DNA of 64,000 nucleotides, from NCBI RefSeq assembly GCF_004025585.1, contig NZ_QTZO01000002.1, positions 186,001-250,000 of the forward strand. Reading direction: 5' to 3'. The stretch comes from Pseudodesulfovibrio sp. S3. GTDB lineage: Bacteria > Desulfobacterota > Desulfovibrionia > Desulfovibrionales > Desulfovibrionaceae. The position numbers and the translations under genes were made by a program. Below are positions 1 through 8,144 of this stretch, one piece after another (position 1 is the first letter of the stretch; every line of letters begins with the position of its first letter). The notes below the pieces were generated by a model. That model was not told the origin of the DNA. It ran no database searches and saw nothing but the letters and a program-made list of their open reading frames with translations.

Positions 1-211
1 CATTCTTCAGAGAGACGCCTACCCATCCGCCTGCAAACAGGGCCGCTCCCAGCACGGGCAAAAGCAGGAAGCTGCCGGAACCATCAATCTTTTCTCCATG
101 CGCGGCATGGCAACTCTCGCAAACAGAAACCCCTTTGGGCACATACCCACCGCAAAACGGGCATTTGCCATCCTCGGTAGTATTCACATACGTAAATTGA
201 TTCTTACTCAT
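1..211 (-). CDS. Zinc-ribbon membrane protein (3' part missing)
   Basis: The frame starts at an ATG at 211, with a GGAG ribosome-binding site just upstream, and runs off the left edge, so only the first 70 residues are visible. Two Cys pairs, CPFC (residues 17-20) and CESC (31-34), form a likely zinc ribbon. A hydrophobic segment follows at about residues 48-66. This layout (N-terminal zinc ribbon, then a membrane helix) is common in small uncharacterised bacterial membrane proteins, and no specific function can be assigned. It is divergent from the controller-like gene at 315. Whether it belongs to the integrated element or to the flanking chromosome cannot be seen. Confidence 0.6.
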   Translation of the reverse strand, partial: MSKNQFTYVNTTEDGKCPFCGGYVPKGVSVCESCHAAHGEKIDGSGSFLLLPVLGAALFAGGWVGVSLKN

Positions 212-252
212 TATTTCTCCACTAGTTAGCCACAACTGCACACATCGATAGA

Positions 253-278
253 TACTTATAGTCTGTAGACTTATAGGA
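253..278 (+). promoter_or_regulatory. C-box-like operator pair
   Basis: Two 11-bp boxes, TACTTATAGTC (253-263) and GACTTATAGGA (268-278), are separated by TGTA. They resemble the tandem GACTNNNAGTC C-boxes bound by controller (C) proteins of type II restriction-modification systems. The core AGTCT-GT-AGACT (260-271) is an inverted repeat and ACTTATA occurs as a 15-bp-spaced direct repeat. The site lies 37-62 bp before the start of a C-protein-like gene, as expected for autoregulation. Confidence 0.6.
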
Positions 279-314
279 GTCAAATCTTCATGCGATTATT
301 TGGAGGAATTTCGC

Positions 315-554
315 ATGGCAGGCAATTATACGGCTGACGAAAAGCGTTTTTTGAAGCGACTCGGTAAAGCCATCAAGGAAAAACGAACGGAAGAAGGCAT
401 ATCGCAGGAAAAATTTGCGGAATTAACCGGCCTGCACCGCACATATGTCGGGTCGGTCGAAAGGGGGGAAAGGAACGTCAGCGCAATCAACATCAAAGCT
501 TTGGCGGGCGCACTAAATTGTAAGCCAAGTGAACTGTTCCAGGCGGCGGAATAA
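315..554 (+). CDS. XRE-family controller (C-protein-like) regulator
   Basis: A 79-residue single-domain XRE helix-turn-helix protein. The ATG at 315 is preferred over an in-frame TTG at 300 because GGAGG (302-306) sits 8 bp before it. The HTH spans roughly residues 29-63, and the segment LHRTYVGSVERGERNVS (40-56) closely matches the recognition region of controller proteins of type II restriction-modification systems, which are of the same size. C-boxes lie just upstream. No recognisable restriction or modification gene follows: the next gene is convergent. It is therefore an orphan controller, or its partners lie left of the window. An ordinary phage-type XRE repressor is the alternative. 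Confidence 0.7.
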   Translation: MAGNYTADEKRFLKRLGKAIKEKRTEEGISQEKFAELTGLHRTYVGSVERGERNVSAINIKALAGALNCKPSELFQAAE

Positions 555-564
555 CCAAAGCCAA

Positions 565-768
565 TTACCGCCAAATCGAGTCGGCTTCGATCTTCTTCTG
601 GAGCCACTCTTCGACGATTTGCACAGGCCAGCCTAGTCTTCTGCCGAAATGGACGGGCCGTGGAATCGCCTCGAAGTTGCGACGCTGCCAGTGACTACGA
701 ATGGCAGCACTGGTTGTGCCGAGGAGGTCGGCCAGTTCGTATATATTGAGCACCTTCTGAGTTCCCAT
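565..768 (-). CDS. AlpA/MerR-like HTH protein
   Basis: A 67-residue protein read from the ATG at 768, which has AAGGAG six bases upstream. An in-frame ATG at 795 lacks such a site. The sequence reads as a winged or MerR-type helix-turn-helix (residues about 5-45: ELADLLGTTSAAIRSHWQRR) with a short C-terminal tail, typical of AlpA/excisionase-like regulators carried by prophages and islands. It is convergent with the controller gene, with only 10 bp between their stop codons. It may regulate the excisionase or be a second recombination directionality factor. DNA binding is inferred from the fold pattern only. Confidence 0.55.
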   Translation of the reverse strand: MGTQKVLNIYELADLLGTTSAAIRSHWQRRNFEAIPRPVHFGRRLGWPVQIVEEWLQKKIEADSIWR

Positions 769-876
769 GCCTCTCTCCTTGTTACCATCAAGCATGCTCC
801 ATCAATAGACGACTCAACTTCGGATGAACATCTACCAATTTTTTTTCATATCCCTAATTCTCAATACGAAACCACT

Positions 877-1782
877 ATGAACAGACGAGAACAAAAATTG
901 GCAGAGAGATTGAAAGGACTAACTCCTGCCCAAATAATGAACATTATAGTCGCTGACATCTCGCGCCAATTCCCACAAACATTCTTCGCCCAACAGGCTA
1001 AGCGAGGGTTTTACAAATGTAACGCGTGGGACAAATTAATCAAAAGAATCAAAGCTCTTTCCAGAAGCGCAAACTGGGGCGAGCAAAGCGACTACATAAA
1101 CGACTTGTATTCGGTTCTTTTGTACATCAGGCCAAACGACACAAAAGAATTTGCCCTGAAGAAGAAAAAGGACAAATCGCTTGGGTACTTCACGATTTGC
1201 CCCCATTGCTGGCGGTTTGTTTTCAAAAGATACAACAAAATACGGAAAGATCCGTTTTGTTGTTTCCATACCCCTGGAGAAGCAGAATACCAGCGGGCCC
1301 ACAGAGCACTCCAACGAATGGCAACAGAAAGCCCCGGACTCACGAGACTCCTCGAATTACGATCCCATTTCCTAGCCCAGACGTCAGATGTGATTCGCCC
1401 GAGATCAGTGAATTATTTGACTTTGAAGATCAAAAAGATATTTGACCCAGATGCTTATACTCCGGCTAGTTACGACCTCCAACGAATTTGGCCGTACCTG
1501 CCGCGAACAGAACGGTTGATCTCCAAAGAAGGAGGGGACGTTACCGACATCCATTCAGTGGTTTCAATACTCGATCCAGTCGACAGAATCGACCCGCTCG
1601 ACATGTGGGATGAAAACGACACAGAAGGCGCTGAATTCGTTCGTGGGAAACGACTCATCCTGCACGAGATAATTGGCCTTGACGCCAGTATCTTCAAATT
1701 CAATCTATGCTTGGCTGAAGCATGGCTGGCACTTTTGGAAGAACACAGATCCAAAGGCCGCATGCATATTTCAATCAGTTAA
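877..1782 (+). CDS. Hypothetical island protein with possible zinc site
   Basis: A 301-residue protein from the ATG at 877. The frame stays open upstream to 649 but crosses the HTH gene on the other strand, so the shorter form is preferred. I do not recognise the family. A lysine/arginine-rich middle contains CPHC (about residues 110-113) and CCFH about 19 residues later, which could bind zinc. The C-terminal half is acidic with several tryptophans. There is no signal peptide and no membrane helix. It lies between regulatory genes of the integrated element. A nuclease or restriction role was considered because of the neighbouring controller, but no catalytic motif is visible. Confidence 0.6.
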   Translation: MNRREQKLAERLKGLTPAQIMNIIVADISRQFPQTFFAQQAKRGFYKCNAWDKLIKRIKALSRSANWGEQSDYINDLYSVLLYIRPNDTKEFALKKKKDKSLGYFTICPHCWRFVFKRYNKIRKDPFCCFHTPGEAEYQRAHRALQRMATESPGLTRLLELRSHFLAQTSDVIRPRSVNYLTLKIKKIFDPDAYTPASYDLQRIWPYLPRTERLISKEGGDVTDIHSVVSILDPVDRIDPLDMWDENDTEGAEFVRGKRLILHEIIGLDASIFKFNLCLAEAWLALLEEHRSKGRMHISIS

Positions 1783-1852
1783 GCGCCCTATATTGGCCAT
1801 CACCTCAAAGAAATTCACAAAGCCAATAATTTTTCCCCACCCCACACGCTGC

Positions 1853-1878
1853 AATCTATCAATATGATATCATAGATT
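1853..1878. repeat. Inverted repeat in intergenic region 1783-2208
   Basis: AATCTAT (1853-1859) is repeated inverted as ATAGATT (1872-1878), with the palindrome ATGATATCAT between the arms. It follows the hypothetical gene closely. There is no clear U tract, so it may be an operator rather than a terminator. The rest of 1783-2208 is AT-rich and I see no gene in it. Confidence 0.4.
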
Positions 1879-2098
1879 AATTTATCATAATAACATAATC
1901 AGCTCCCAGCTACACGACTTCACCACAACCAACTGCATTCATTATGGTGCCTAATGATGAATCATGCCGAGTGCGGTTCTTACCACGCCGAGCATCTCCA
2001 ACAACGAAATGTATCATCATGGTTCACATCCACCCCTCAAGCTCGCACCGGCTCCGATCTCCGATGATTAATCACCATGCACCCTAACACATCAACCA

Positions 2099-2146
2099 GT
2101 TGAAATAAAAGAATAAGTTGCAAAATAATTTCAACATGCTATTCTC
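2099..2146 (+). promoter_or_regulatory. Candidate promoter/operator of the xis-int pair
   Basis: An inverted repeat GTTGAAAT (2099-2106) / ATTTCAAC (2128-2135) overlaps a weak promoter-like pair: TTGCAA at 2118-2123, then 16 bp, then TATTCT near 2140-2145. The repeat would place a repressor between the -35 and -10 boxes. It lies about 65 bp before the excisionase start. It was assigned by pattern only. Confidence 0.3.
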
Positions 2147-2208
2147 TTAGCCAAACGAAAAACTGGAAGGCCACCCATTTCATAAACAATCTTCAGCCCC
2201 GACAGATC

Positions 2209-2418
2209 ATGGACCATCAACGATTTCACATGTTGCCATTGGTGCTCACAATTCAGGAGACAGCGAACTTCCTGCGCGTCCATCGCGCGACGGTTTCCCG
2301 TATGATTTCCGCTGGAGAATTGCCCTGTATCAGGGTACGATCACGCAAGCTCATTCGGGAACAGGATGTGCGCGCGTTCATTGACAGCCAAATAGGAATG
2401 ACGGGCGAAAGCTCATAA
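2209..2418 (+). CDS. Excisionase-family HTH protein
   Basis: A 69-residue helix-turn-helix domain of the excisionase/MerR DNA-binding type: LTIQETANFLRVHRATVSRM starts near residue 13, followed by the typical wing (GELPCIRVRSRKLIREQDV). The stop codon overlaps the next reading frame by one base (TAATG), so it is translationally coupled to the integrase. The ribosome-binding site is poor for the ATG at 2209, and an in-frame ATG at 2230 is possible. Such proteins act as recombination directionality factors or as regulators of the integrase on genomic islands. Confidence 0.75.
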   Translation: MDHQRFHMLPLVLTIQETANFLRVHRATVSRMISAGELPCIRVRSRKLIREQDVRAFIDSQIGMTGESS

Positions 2419-2432
2419 TGAGGAAACGCATT

Positions 2433-3557
2433 ATGGCAACCGTCACCATCGTGAAAAGACCCCGGAAAAAGAAAGGCCCGAGCTACATCGTTCAGTATGT
2501 GGACCCCGAAACCAAGAAGAAGAAATACCATGGTTCCTACGACAGAAAAGGCGATGCGCTCAAAGAGAAAGCCAGACTGGAAGTCGCTATCGACGGAGGA
2601 GAACAGTTCGAGGCCCAACGAACAAGCAAGACCCTGCGAGGAAAGACCGTCCGCCACTTTTGCGATCTCTGTCAACAGGAATGGGAGCGACGTGAAAAGG
2701 AAGGAAGCCTGCGGCCTGCCACTGCGACCGGATACATCGGTCGCCTGAAGCCGATAAAAGAGGCTTTCGGCAACAGGCTTATCGGAACGGTATCCAAAGA
2801 GAATCTGCAGAACTTCCGAGCACTGGAAGCCCACCGCAACTCTCCCGCTTCGGCAAACAGGTACATGTTCATTATCCAGCAGGTGATGCAGCGGGCGTTG
2901 AGGGAGCAGGCGATCACCAGCGACCCCTCTGCCTCGATCCAAAAGCTGAGTGAAAGGCAACACGAACGAAAGATATTCCTGAAGCCCAACGAACTGGAAG
3001 TCCTGCTCGCCACCGCTGCTCAGGAGAAAACCAGACACTACATGGTGTTGGCGATCCTCCTCGCCGTGGAACACGGATGCAGCCGACAGGAAGTACTTGA
3101 TCTAAAATGGTCAGATGTCGACCTTGATTTCGACGATAGCGGAACGATCCGCTTCTTCCGCACGAAAAACAGCCAGGAACGGCTTCATCTGATCATGCCT
3201 CGGACGAGAGAGGCACTGCTGAAGAGGAAAGCCCATCTTCAAGAGATGAGAGAGAAGCGTGGCATCGAAGTCATGGGCGATCATGTCGTCGGCAGGCTCG
3301 ACGGCACCCCGTTCACCAACTTCAACAAGGCATGGCGGACCATCCGCGACGCATGCGGCTTCGACAAGAAGCTCAACTTCCACGACCACCGCCACACGTA
3401 CTGCACGAACATCGTGCTGGCTGGCGGCTCGACCAAGCACGCAGCGGCCATGATTGGTCATAACGATCCGCGCATGACCGAGCGCTACACCAATCTTGAA
3501 GGCCTGCTGCACAACCCCGTGCAGGACAAGCTGGCCGCACACTATCAAAACACCTAA
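2433..3557 (+). CDS. Tyrosine recombinase / site-specific integrase
   Basis: A 374-residue phage-type integrase. The ATG at 2433 has GAGGAA upstream; an in-frame ATG at 2418 overlaps the excisionase stop but lacks such a site. It has a basic N-terminal arm-binding domain (about 1-60), a core-binding SAM-like domain (about 70-165) and a catalytic domain (about 180-374). The catalytic set is visible: R218 (CSRQE), H317-x-x-R320 (HDHR), H343 (GHND) and the nucleophile Y352 (ERYTN). The gene ends 100 bp from the 3' end of tRNA-Ala, the usual position for an integrase beside its attachment site. It appears intact, so the element may be mobile if the other end is preserved. Confidence 0.92.
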   Translation: MATVTIVKRPRKKKGPSYIVQYVDPETKKKKYHGSYDRKGDALKEKARLEVAIDGGEQFEAQRTSKTLRGKTVRHFCDLCQQEWERREKEGSLRPATATGYIGRLKPIKEAFGNRLIGTVSKENLQNFRALEAHRNSPASANRYMFIIQQVMQRALREQAITSDPSASIQKLSERQHERKIFLKPNELEVLLATAAQEKTRHYMVLAILLAVEHGCSRQEVLDLKWSDVDLDFDDSGTIRFFRTKNSQERLHLIMPRTREALLKRKAHLQEMREKRGIEVMGDHVVGRLDGTPFTNFNKAWRTIRDACGFDKKLNFHDHRHTYCTNIVLAGGSTKHAAAMIGHNDPRMTERYTNLEGLLHNPVQDKLAAHYQNT

Positions 3558-3564
3558 AAAATCC

Positions 3565-3585
3565 ATTTAGGACATATTTAGGACA
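3565..3585. repeat. Tandem 10-bp repeat downstream of the integrase
   Basis: ATTTAGGACA occurs at 3565-3574 and again at 3576-3585, an 11-bp period, a few bases after the integrase stop codon. Short iterated repeats at this place are candidate integrase arm-binding sites. The function is inferred from position only. Confidence 0.4.
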
Positions 3586-3617
3586 CAAAACCGTTTTCCG
3601 GCTCAAAACCAAAGAAA

Positions 3618-3647
3618 AAGGACTTCGGATAATCATCCGAAGTCCTT
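3618..3647 (-). terminator. Intrinsic terminator of tRNA-Ala
   Basis: A perfect 13-bp stem (AAGGACTTCGGAT / ATCCGAAGTCCTT) with loop AATC. Read on the minus strand it is followed by TTTTTCTTT, directly downstream of tRNA-Ala. Confidence 0.85.
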
Positions 3648-3657
3648 AACTTTCCTG

Positions 3658-3733
<76 letters not shown>

Positions 3734-4086
3734 ACGGCGTTGGGAAAGCCAACTTGTCTCAAGGTGCCGGTTCTTGTCAATAAAAAAACTTGGTCCCGTT
3801 CAACAACAAGGGAAAACCAGTACTTATTATGCAGATACTAAGACATGAAGCATGCCGCACTCGCCAGACAGTTCCTGAATCCCTGACCGTGTTTTCAGTG
3901 ACCGTTGAATGACATCCGGGGTCGGAAAATTCCAATCCCAAAGACGCTTCGACTGCTTCAGACTCTCGACCCAAGCCTTGGAATGACGCCTTGTTTCCGT
4001 GTAAGGCGTTGTACTGGCCACCGTTTTTTTGCTATGCAGTTGCAGAGCACAATGAAAAGCCTGTGTCAGGCCCAAGGGGGAGTCCC
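3734..4086. other. Intergenic region without a recognised gene
   Basis: About 350 bp between tRNA-Ala and the SH3-domain gene. Open frames on both strands are short and resemble no family I know. No clear terminator or promoter was identified. GGGGGAG at 4075-4081 serves as the ribosome-binding site for the next gene. Confidence 0.4.
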
Positions 4087-4572
4087 ATGAAGCATCTTTC
4101 AAACACGCCGTTACTGGCAACGGCTCTTGTCATCCTGGCCGCGACCATCGCCCTGGCCGCCCAGATGATGAGCGTCCAGGTCCGGTCTGGTCAACTCCGC
4201 GACAAACCCGGCTTCCTGAGCAAGGTCGTTTGCGAACTGGCCTACGGTGATCGCGTGGACCTCAAATCCGAGAACAGAGACTGGCGGCAGGTCTCTGCCA
4301 AAAACGGCAAGACCGGCTGGATGCACGTCTCGGCCCTGACCGAACAGGAGATTGTCCTCAACCCCACCAACAAGGACGTGGAGACCGCAGCCAGCTCCGA
4401 CGAATTGGCCCTGGCCGGCAAAGGCTTCAACAAACAGGTGGAAGAGCAGTATAAAAAGCAAAGCAAGCTGAACTACGCCAAAGTGGATGAAATGGAAAAG
4501 ATCGTGGTTCCGCAGAATTACATCCAGGATTTCATCAGAATCGGCTGCCTCGGCAAAGGGGGTGCGAAATGA
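4087..4572 (+). CDS. Exported SH3-domain protein
   Basis: A 161-residue protein from the ATG at 4087, with GGGGGAG upstream. The frame is open further 5' but without a signal sequence. An N-terminal signal peptide (about 1-24, ending near LAA) is followed by a bacterial SH3 domain (about 26-80: MSVQVRSGQLRDKPGF ... GKTGWMHVSALTE). A C-terminal region without known fold contains a lysine-rich helix. SH3b domains of this kind bind cell-wall peptides or act as periplasmic interaction modules. The stop overlaps the start of the M48 protease by four bases (ATGA), so the two are co-translated and probably act together in the envelope. Confidence 0.8.
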   Translation: MKHLSNTPLLATALVILAATIALAAQMMSVQVRSGQLRDKPGFLSKVVCELAYGDRVDLKSENRDWRQVSAKNGKTGWMHVSALTEQEIVLNPTNKDVETAASSDELALAGKGFNKQVEEQYKKQSKLNYAKVDEMEKIVVPQNYIQDFIRIGCLGKGGAK

Positions 4573-5468
4573 ATCGCAGGCACTTCCTGACCTCCTTGGG
4601 CCTTGCCGTCCCGGCCCTGCTCTCACCGCTCCCGGTGTGGGCCTTCGGCTCCTTTCTCGAAGATCTCGGTGATGTGGTCCCCGACGAGGTTACCACCATT
4701 TTTCAAAGCGGCAAGAAGATCGCCGCAGGCTTTGAAGACATCACCCCGGAGCAGGAGCACTACATCGGCCGATCCGTGGCCGCCGTGATCCTGTCGAAAT
4801 ACCGATATGCTAAGGACCGGAATTCACAAAAATATCTCAACATCATGGGCCAGACCCTGGCCCAGGCCTCGGACCGCCCCGAGACCTTCGGCGGCTATCA
4901 TTTCCTTGTGTTGGACACGGAAGAGATCAACGCCCTGTCCGCACCGGGCGGATTCATCTTCGTGACCAGGGGACTGATCCACTGCTGCAAATCCGAGGAC
5001 GCCATGGCCGCAGTGCTCGCCCATGAAATAGGCCATGTCCAGCGCAAGCACGGCCTCCAGGCCATCCAGAAATCCCGTGTCACGGACGGAGTGACCACCC
5101 TGGCCCTGGTCGGCACATCGACCATGTCCGGCGGCAAGTTGAAAGAACTGACCCAGACCTTTGACAGTTCCATCAAAGACATCACCTCCACCATGATCGA
5201 AAGCGGATATTCCCGCTCCTGCGAAGACGAAGCGGATGCAGACGCCGTCACCATCATGCAACGCATGGGGTACGACCCCAATGCCATCATAGACATGCTC
5301 ACCGAGATGAAAACCCGGCTCAAGCCCGACAGCAAAGGGTTCGGTCGCACCCACCCCTCGCCCGACGATCGCATCACCAACATACTCGAAATCATCGGCC
5401 GCTACGAAAAGCCCGTTCCGGCCAAGCCGCGGGACGACCGATTCAAGAGCATGACCAAGGAGCTTTAA
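4569..5468 (+). CDS. Periplasmic M48-family zinc metalloprotease
   Basis: A 299-residue protein with a Tat-like N-terminus (MNRRHFLTSLG) and a signal peptide to about residue 25. The zinc protease motif HEIGH is at residues 152-156, and the third ligand is the Glu of the downstream EDEADADA stretch (about residue 221). This is the pattern of the BepA/LoiP/HtpX-like M48 group that degrades or repairs misassembled outer-membrane proteins. Unlike BepA it has no visible C-terminal TPR region. It overlaps the SH3 gene and is followed after one base by the cyclase, giving a tight three-gene operon. The substrate is unknown. Confidence 0.88.
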   Translation: MNRRHFLTSLGLAVPALLSPLPVWAFGSFLEDLGDVVPDEVTTIFQSGKKIAAGFEDITPEQEHYIGRSVAAVILSKYRYAKDRNSQKYLNIMGQTLAQASDRPETFGGYHFLVLDTEEINALSAPGGFIFVTRGLIHCCKSEDAMAAVLAHEIGHVQRKHGLQAIQKSRVTDGVTTLALVGTSTMSGGKLKELTQTFDSSIKDITSTMIESGYSRSCEDEADADAVTIMQRMGYDPNAIIDMLTEMKTRLKPDSKGFGRTHPSPDDRITNILEIIGRYEKPVPAKPRDDRFKSMTKEL

Positions 5469-5469
5469 T

Positions 5470-7575
5470 TTGTCCCGTCAAATGAAGAAAATCGTGGCGG
5501 GCATCCTTGTCGGCTGCATCGGTGCTTTCCTGTCCGTCGCCGCCCTGCATCAGGGCTATCTCGACATCCCGGAAAGCATCACCTTCGACCTGCGCGCGCG
5601 GATGCTGTCCGAGCCAGGCCCGGCCACCGACCAGATCCGCGTCATCCTGCTCGACCAGAAATCCCTGGATTGGGCCAAGGAATCCTTCGGACTCGGCTGG
5701 CCCTGGCCAAGACAGGCGTATGCACCGATGGTGAACTTCTGCCAAGCGGCAGGGGTGGCTTCACTCGCCTTTGACGTTGTCTTCACTGAGCCGTCCGTCT
5801 TCGGCGTCGACGACGACAAGACTCTTTTCGACAGTTTCGCAAAACTGGACCGCGTTGTCCTGGCCGCAGACTTTTCCCGCAATGACGGCTCGGGCAGCAC
5901 ATGGCCCGACCATGTTCCCGCGCCGAAGATCACGGTCTCGGGCACTGCCCCCCTGCCCATATCCAAATCGGCCGCGTTCCCCATCCCCGACCTGACAAAC
6001 GGACAAATCTCCGTGGGCAATGTCACTGTGTCCCCCGACCCGGACACCGTGTACCGCCGTTTCCCATTATTGATACAATTCAACGACCTCTATGCTCCGG
6101 CCCTGCCCCTGGCAACCGCCCTGGTCAACCAACCCGGCGTCATATCCCTGACCGCGGATTCCATGACCGTCGACGGCTCCTGGATTCCGATTACGGAAAC
6201 AGGCCAAGCCATCCTCAACTACCGGGGCAAGACCCCCTACAAGACCTACAGTGCGGCGTCCGTCATGGAAAGCGGCCTGCTCATGGCCGACGGCAAGAAG
6301 CCGCTCATCGACCCCGGCGATTTCAAAGACAAATATGTGCTTTTCGGATTCTCGGCCACGGGCTTGTTCGACCTTCGTCCCACCCCCATGGGCGGCGTTT
6401 CCCCCGGTGTCATGGTCAACGCCACGGCCCTGGACAATTTCCTCTCCAACGACTTCATGCGGGCAGCCCCCTTCATTGTCGATGTGGTTACCACGCTGCT
6501 CTTTGCCATTCTGGCTGGCTTGAGCGTCACGGTCTTCACGAACCTCTGGCTCACTGTCGGCGCATCGGGACTGACGCTCGCCGCACCCGTGGCCTTTTCC
6601 GTGGGAACCTATACACAGGGCCTCTGGTCCGGTTTGGCCGTGCAACTGGCAGGCTGCCTGATCGCCCTGTTCCTGGCCGGGGCCTTCAAGTATGCGACAG
6701 AAGGGCGGCAAAAACACTTCATCAAGTCCGCCTTCAAGCAATATCTCAGCCCCGAGGTCATCGAACAGCTTCTTCAAAACCCGGAAAAGCTTACCCTGGG
6801 CGGAGAGCGGCGCGAACTGACCATATTCTTCTCCGATCTCCAGGGGTTCACCTCGATCTCAGAAAAACTGACCCCGGAAGACCTGACCAGCGTACTCAAC
6901 GATTACCTTACGGCCATGACCGATATCATCCAGGGGTACGGCGGCACCGTGGACAAATACGAGGGTGATGCCATCATTGCCTTCTGGAACGCGCCGGTGG
7001 ATCAATCCGACCACGCCAAACGCGGGGTGACTGCCGCCCTGGCCTGTCAGGAGAAACTGACCGAGATGCGAGCCTCGCTGCTTGAAAGAACCGGCGAGGA
7101 ATTCCATATGCGCATCGGCCTGAACACAGGCCAGGCCGTGGTGGGCAACCTCGGCTCCCACGACCGGTTCGATTACACCATGCTCGGCGACTCGGTAAAT
7201 CTGGCCGCACGACTCGAATCCATCAACAAACAGTTTGGAACCTACACCATGATCTCCAGGTCCACACTGAACCAACTCGACGGGACCGTCCCGGTTCGCG
7301 AACTCTCCTGCCTGCGGGTGGTCGGAAAGCAAGAAACCATAACCGTGTATGAACCCATGACCCAATCAAATCGGAACGCCAGAGAGACTACTCTGAAAAC
7401 ATTTTCCCTGGGGCTGGAACAATTCTATGCCGGAAACTTCATCCGCGCCATAGACCTGTTCAACACCATTGCCGACATCGATCCTGCCGCCGACAGATAC
7501 GCTGCAAAATGCGCCGAACTGATGGCAAGCCCGACTGAGATGTGGGACGGCGTCTGGACCATGACCAATAAGTAA
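5470..7575 (+). CDS. CHASE2-domain class III adenylate/guanylate cyclase
   Basis: A 701-residue membrane protein. The TTG at 5470 is chosen because AAGGAG ends 7 bp before it; the first ATG at 5482 would be too far from that site. An N-terminal helix (about 8-26) anchors an extracytoplasmic CHASE2 sensor (about 30-330, with the WPWPR motif), followed by about three helices (340-405) and a cytoplasmic class III cyclase domain (about 440-620). Metal-binding aspartates are seen in FFSDLQGF (about D456) and YEGDAIIAFW (about D500), and the transition-state motif GDSVNLAARLE is present. The product is probably cAMP; specificity cannot be settled by eye. The C-terminal 70 residues form a TPR-like tail. 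Confidence 0.9.
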   Translation: MSRQMKKIVAGILVGCIGAFLSVAALHQGYLDIPESITFDLRARMLSEPGPATDQIRVILLDQKSLDWAKESFGLGWPWPRQAYAPMVNFCQAAGVASLAFDVVFTEPSVFGVDDDKTLFDSFAKLDRVVLAADFSRNDGSGSTWPDHVPAPKITVSGTAPLPISKSAAFPIPDLTNGQISVGNVTVSPDPDTVYRRFPLLIQFNDLYAPALPLATALVNQPGVISLTADSMTVDGSWIPITETGQAILNYRGKTPYKTYSAASVMESGLLMADGKKPLIDPGDFKDKYVLFGFSATGLFDLRPTPMGGVSPGVMVNATALDNFLSNDFMRAAPFIVDVVTTLLFAILAGLSVTVFTNLWLTVGASGLTLAAPVAFSVGTYTQGLWSGLAVQLAGCLIALFLAGAFKYATEGRQKHFIKSAFKQYLSPEVIEQLLQNPEKLTLGGERRELTIFFSDLQGFTSISEKLTPEDLTSVLNDYLTAMTDIIQGYGGTVDKYEGDAIIAFWNAPVDQSDHAKRGVTAALACQEKLTEMRASLLERTGEEFHMRIGLNTGQAVVGNLGSHDRFDYTMLGDSVNLAARLESINKQFGTYTMISRSTLNQLDGTVPVRELSCLRVVGKQETITVYEPMTQSNRNARETTLKTFSLGLEQFYAGNFIRAIDLFNTIADIDPAADRYAAKCAELMASPTEMWDGVWTMTNK

Positions 7576-7911
7576 CCAACGGCTTCACCGCCCTTTCCCG
7601 CCACGATTTCAACCGCTGGCAGATTGGTCGTCGCATACTATCTCGCTGATTTAACTGGCACATCCAACATCTTTTGTACTGGCACACTGCGTCTGCGCAA
7701 GGCACCACCAATCATTTCAGGGTCTCTTTTTTTCAGCCCTGCCCGGCTGCGACCTCGCTGTTGCAAATTCCACAGGAAAAAAAACATCCAGAAATTACAA
7801 CATCGACTTTTTTTCTTTGCATTCAATTTTTTTCAATAAAAAACAAACGATTAGCCTTTCGTCTTGTTGCAACAGCCATGGGGAAAAAACAACTGTGCCA
7901 GTATAGTTTTT
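7576..7911. other. AT-rich intergenic region before adhesin 1
   Basis: No gene is recognised here. Homopolymer-rich stretches are present, and a perfect 10-bp palindrome TGTTGCAACA lies at 7865-7874, close to the conserved repeat at 7912. No convincing terminator for the cyclase operon is seen. Confidence 0.35.
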
Positions 7912-7931
7912 AACAGATGCCTGTTTAAAAC
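7912..7931. promoter_or_regulatory. Shared upstream inverted repeat of adhesin genes (copy 1)
   Basis: AACAG-ATGC-CTGTT followed by TAAAAC, ending 213 bp before the adhesin 1 start codon. The same arrangement recurs at 19885-19904, 216 bp before adhesin 2. The conserved sequence and distance suggest a common transcription-factor site. Confidence 0.55.
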
Positions 7932-8057
7932 TTTTTCCAACAACGCATAAATGCATAAAAGTGATTTCCTCAGCACCCCTTGCCCTCCTTGGGATCACAC
8001 CTGAAACAGTTTACTTCTCCACATCGCAACATATTGTTTTAACATTATTTAATAATA

Positions 8058-8086
8058 TTGACTAAAAAGTCTCCAGTCATTAATAA
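8058..8086 (+). promoter_or_regulatory. Candidate sigma-70 promoter of adhesin 1
   Basis: TTGACT (8058-8063), 17 bp, TAATAA (8081-8086), about 60 bp before the start codon. Adhesin 2 has a similarly placed promoter at 20030. The ribosome-binding site AGGAGGA precedes the ATG at 8145. Confidence 0.5.
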
Positions 8087-8144
8087 TATAGGAACAATAA
8101 ATGATCACCAATCCAGATGATTTGAATATTTTTAGGAGGACATC

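Noticed and set aside
3827-4120. 97-codon minus-strand frame between tRNA-Ala and the SH3 gene
   Set aside because: It overlaps the SH3 signal peptide region, has no family resemblance and no good ribosome-binding site.
7680-7698. TGGCAC followed by CTGC as a sigma-54 promoter before adhesin 1
   Set aside because: The GG to GC distance is 12, not 10, so it does not fit the -24/-12 spacing.
7932-8144. c-di-GMP riboswitch in the adhesin leaders
   Set aside because: I looked for the GEMM-type conserved core in both leaders (also 19905-20120) and found no convincing match by eye. A covariance search would be decisive.
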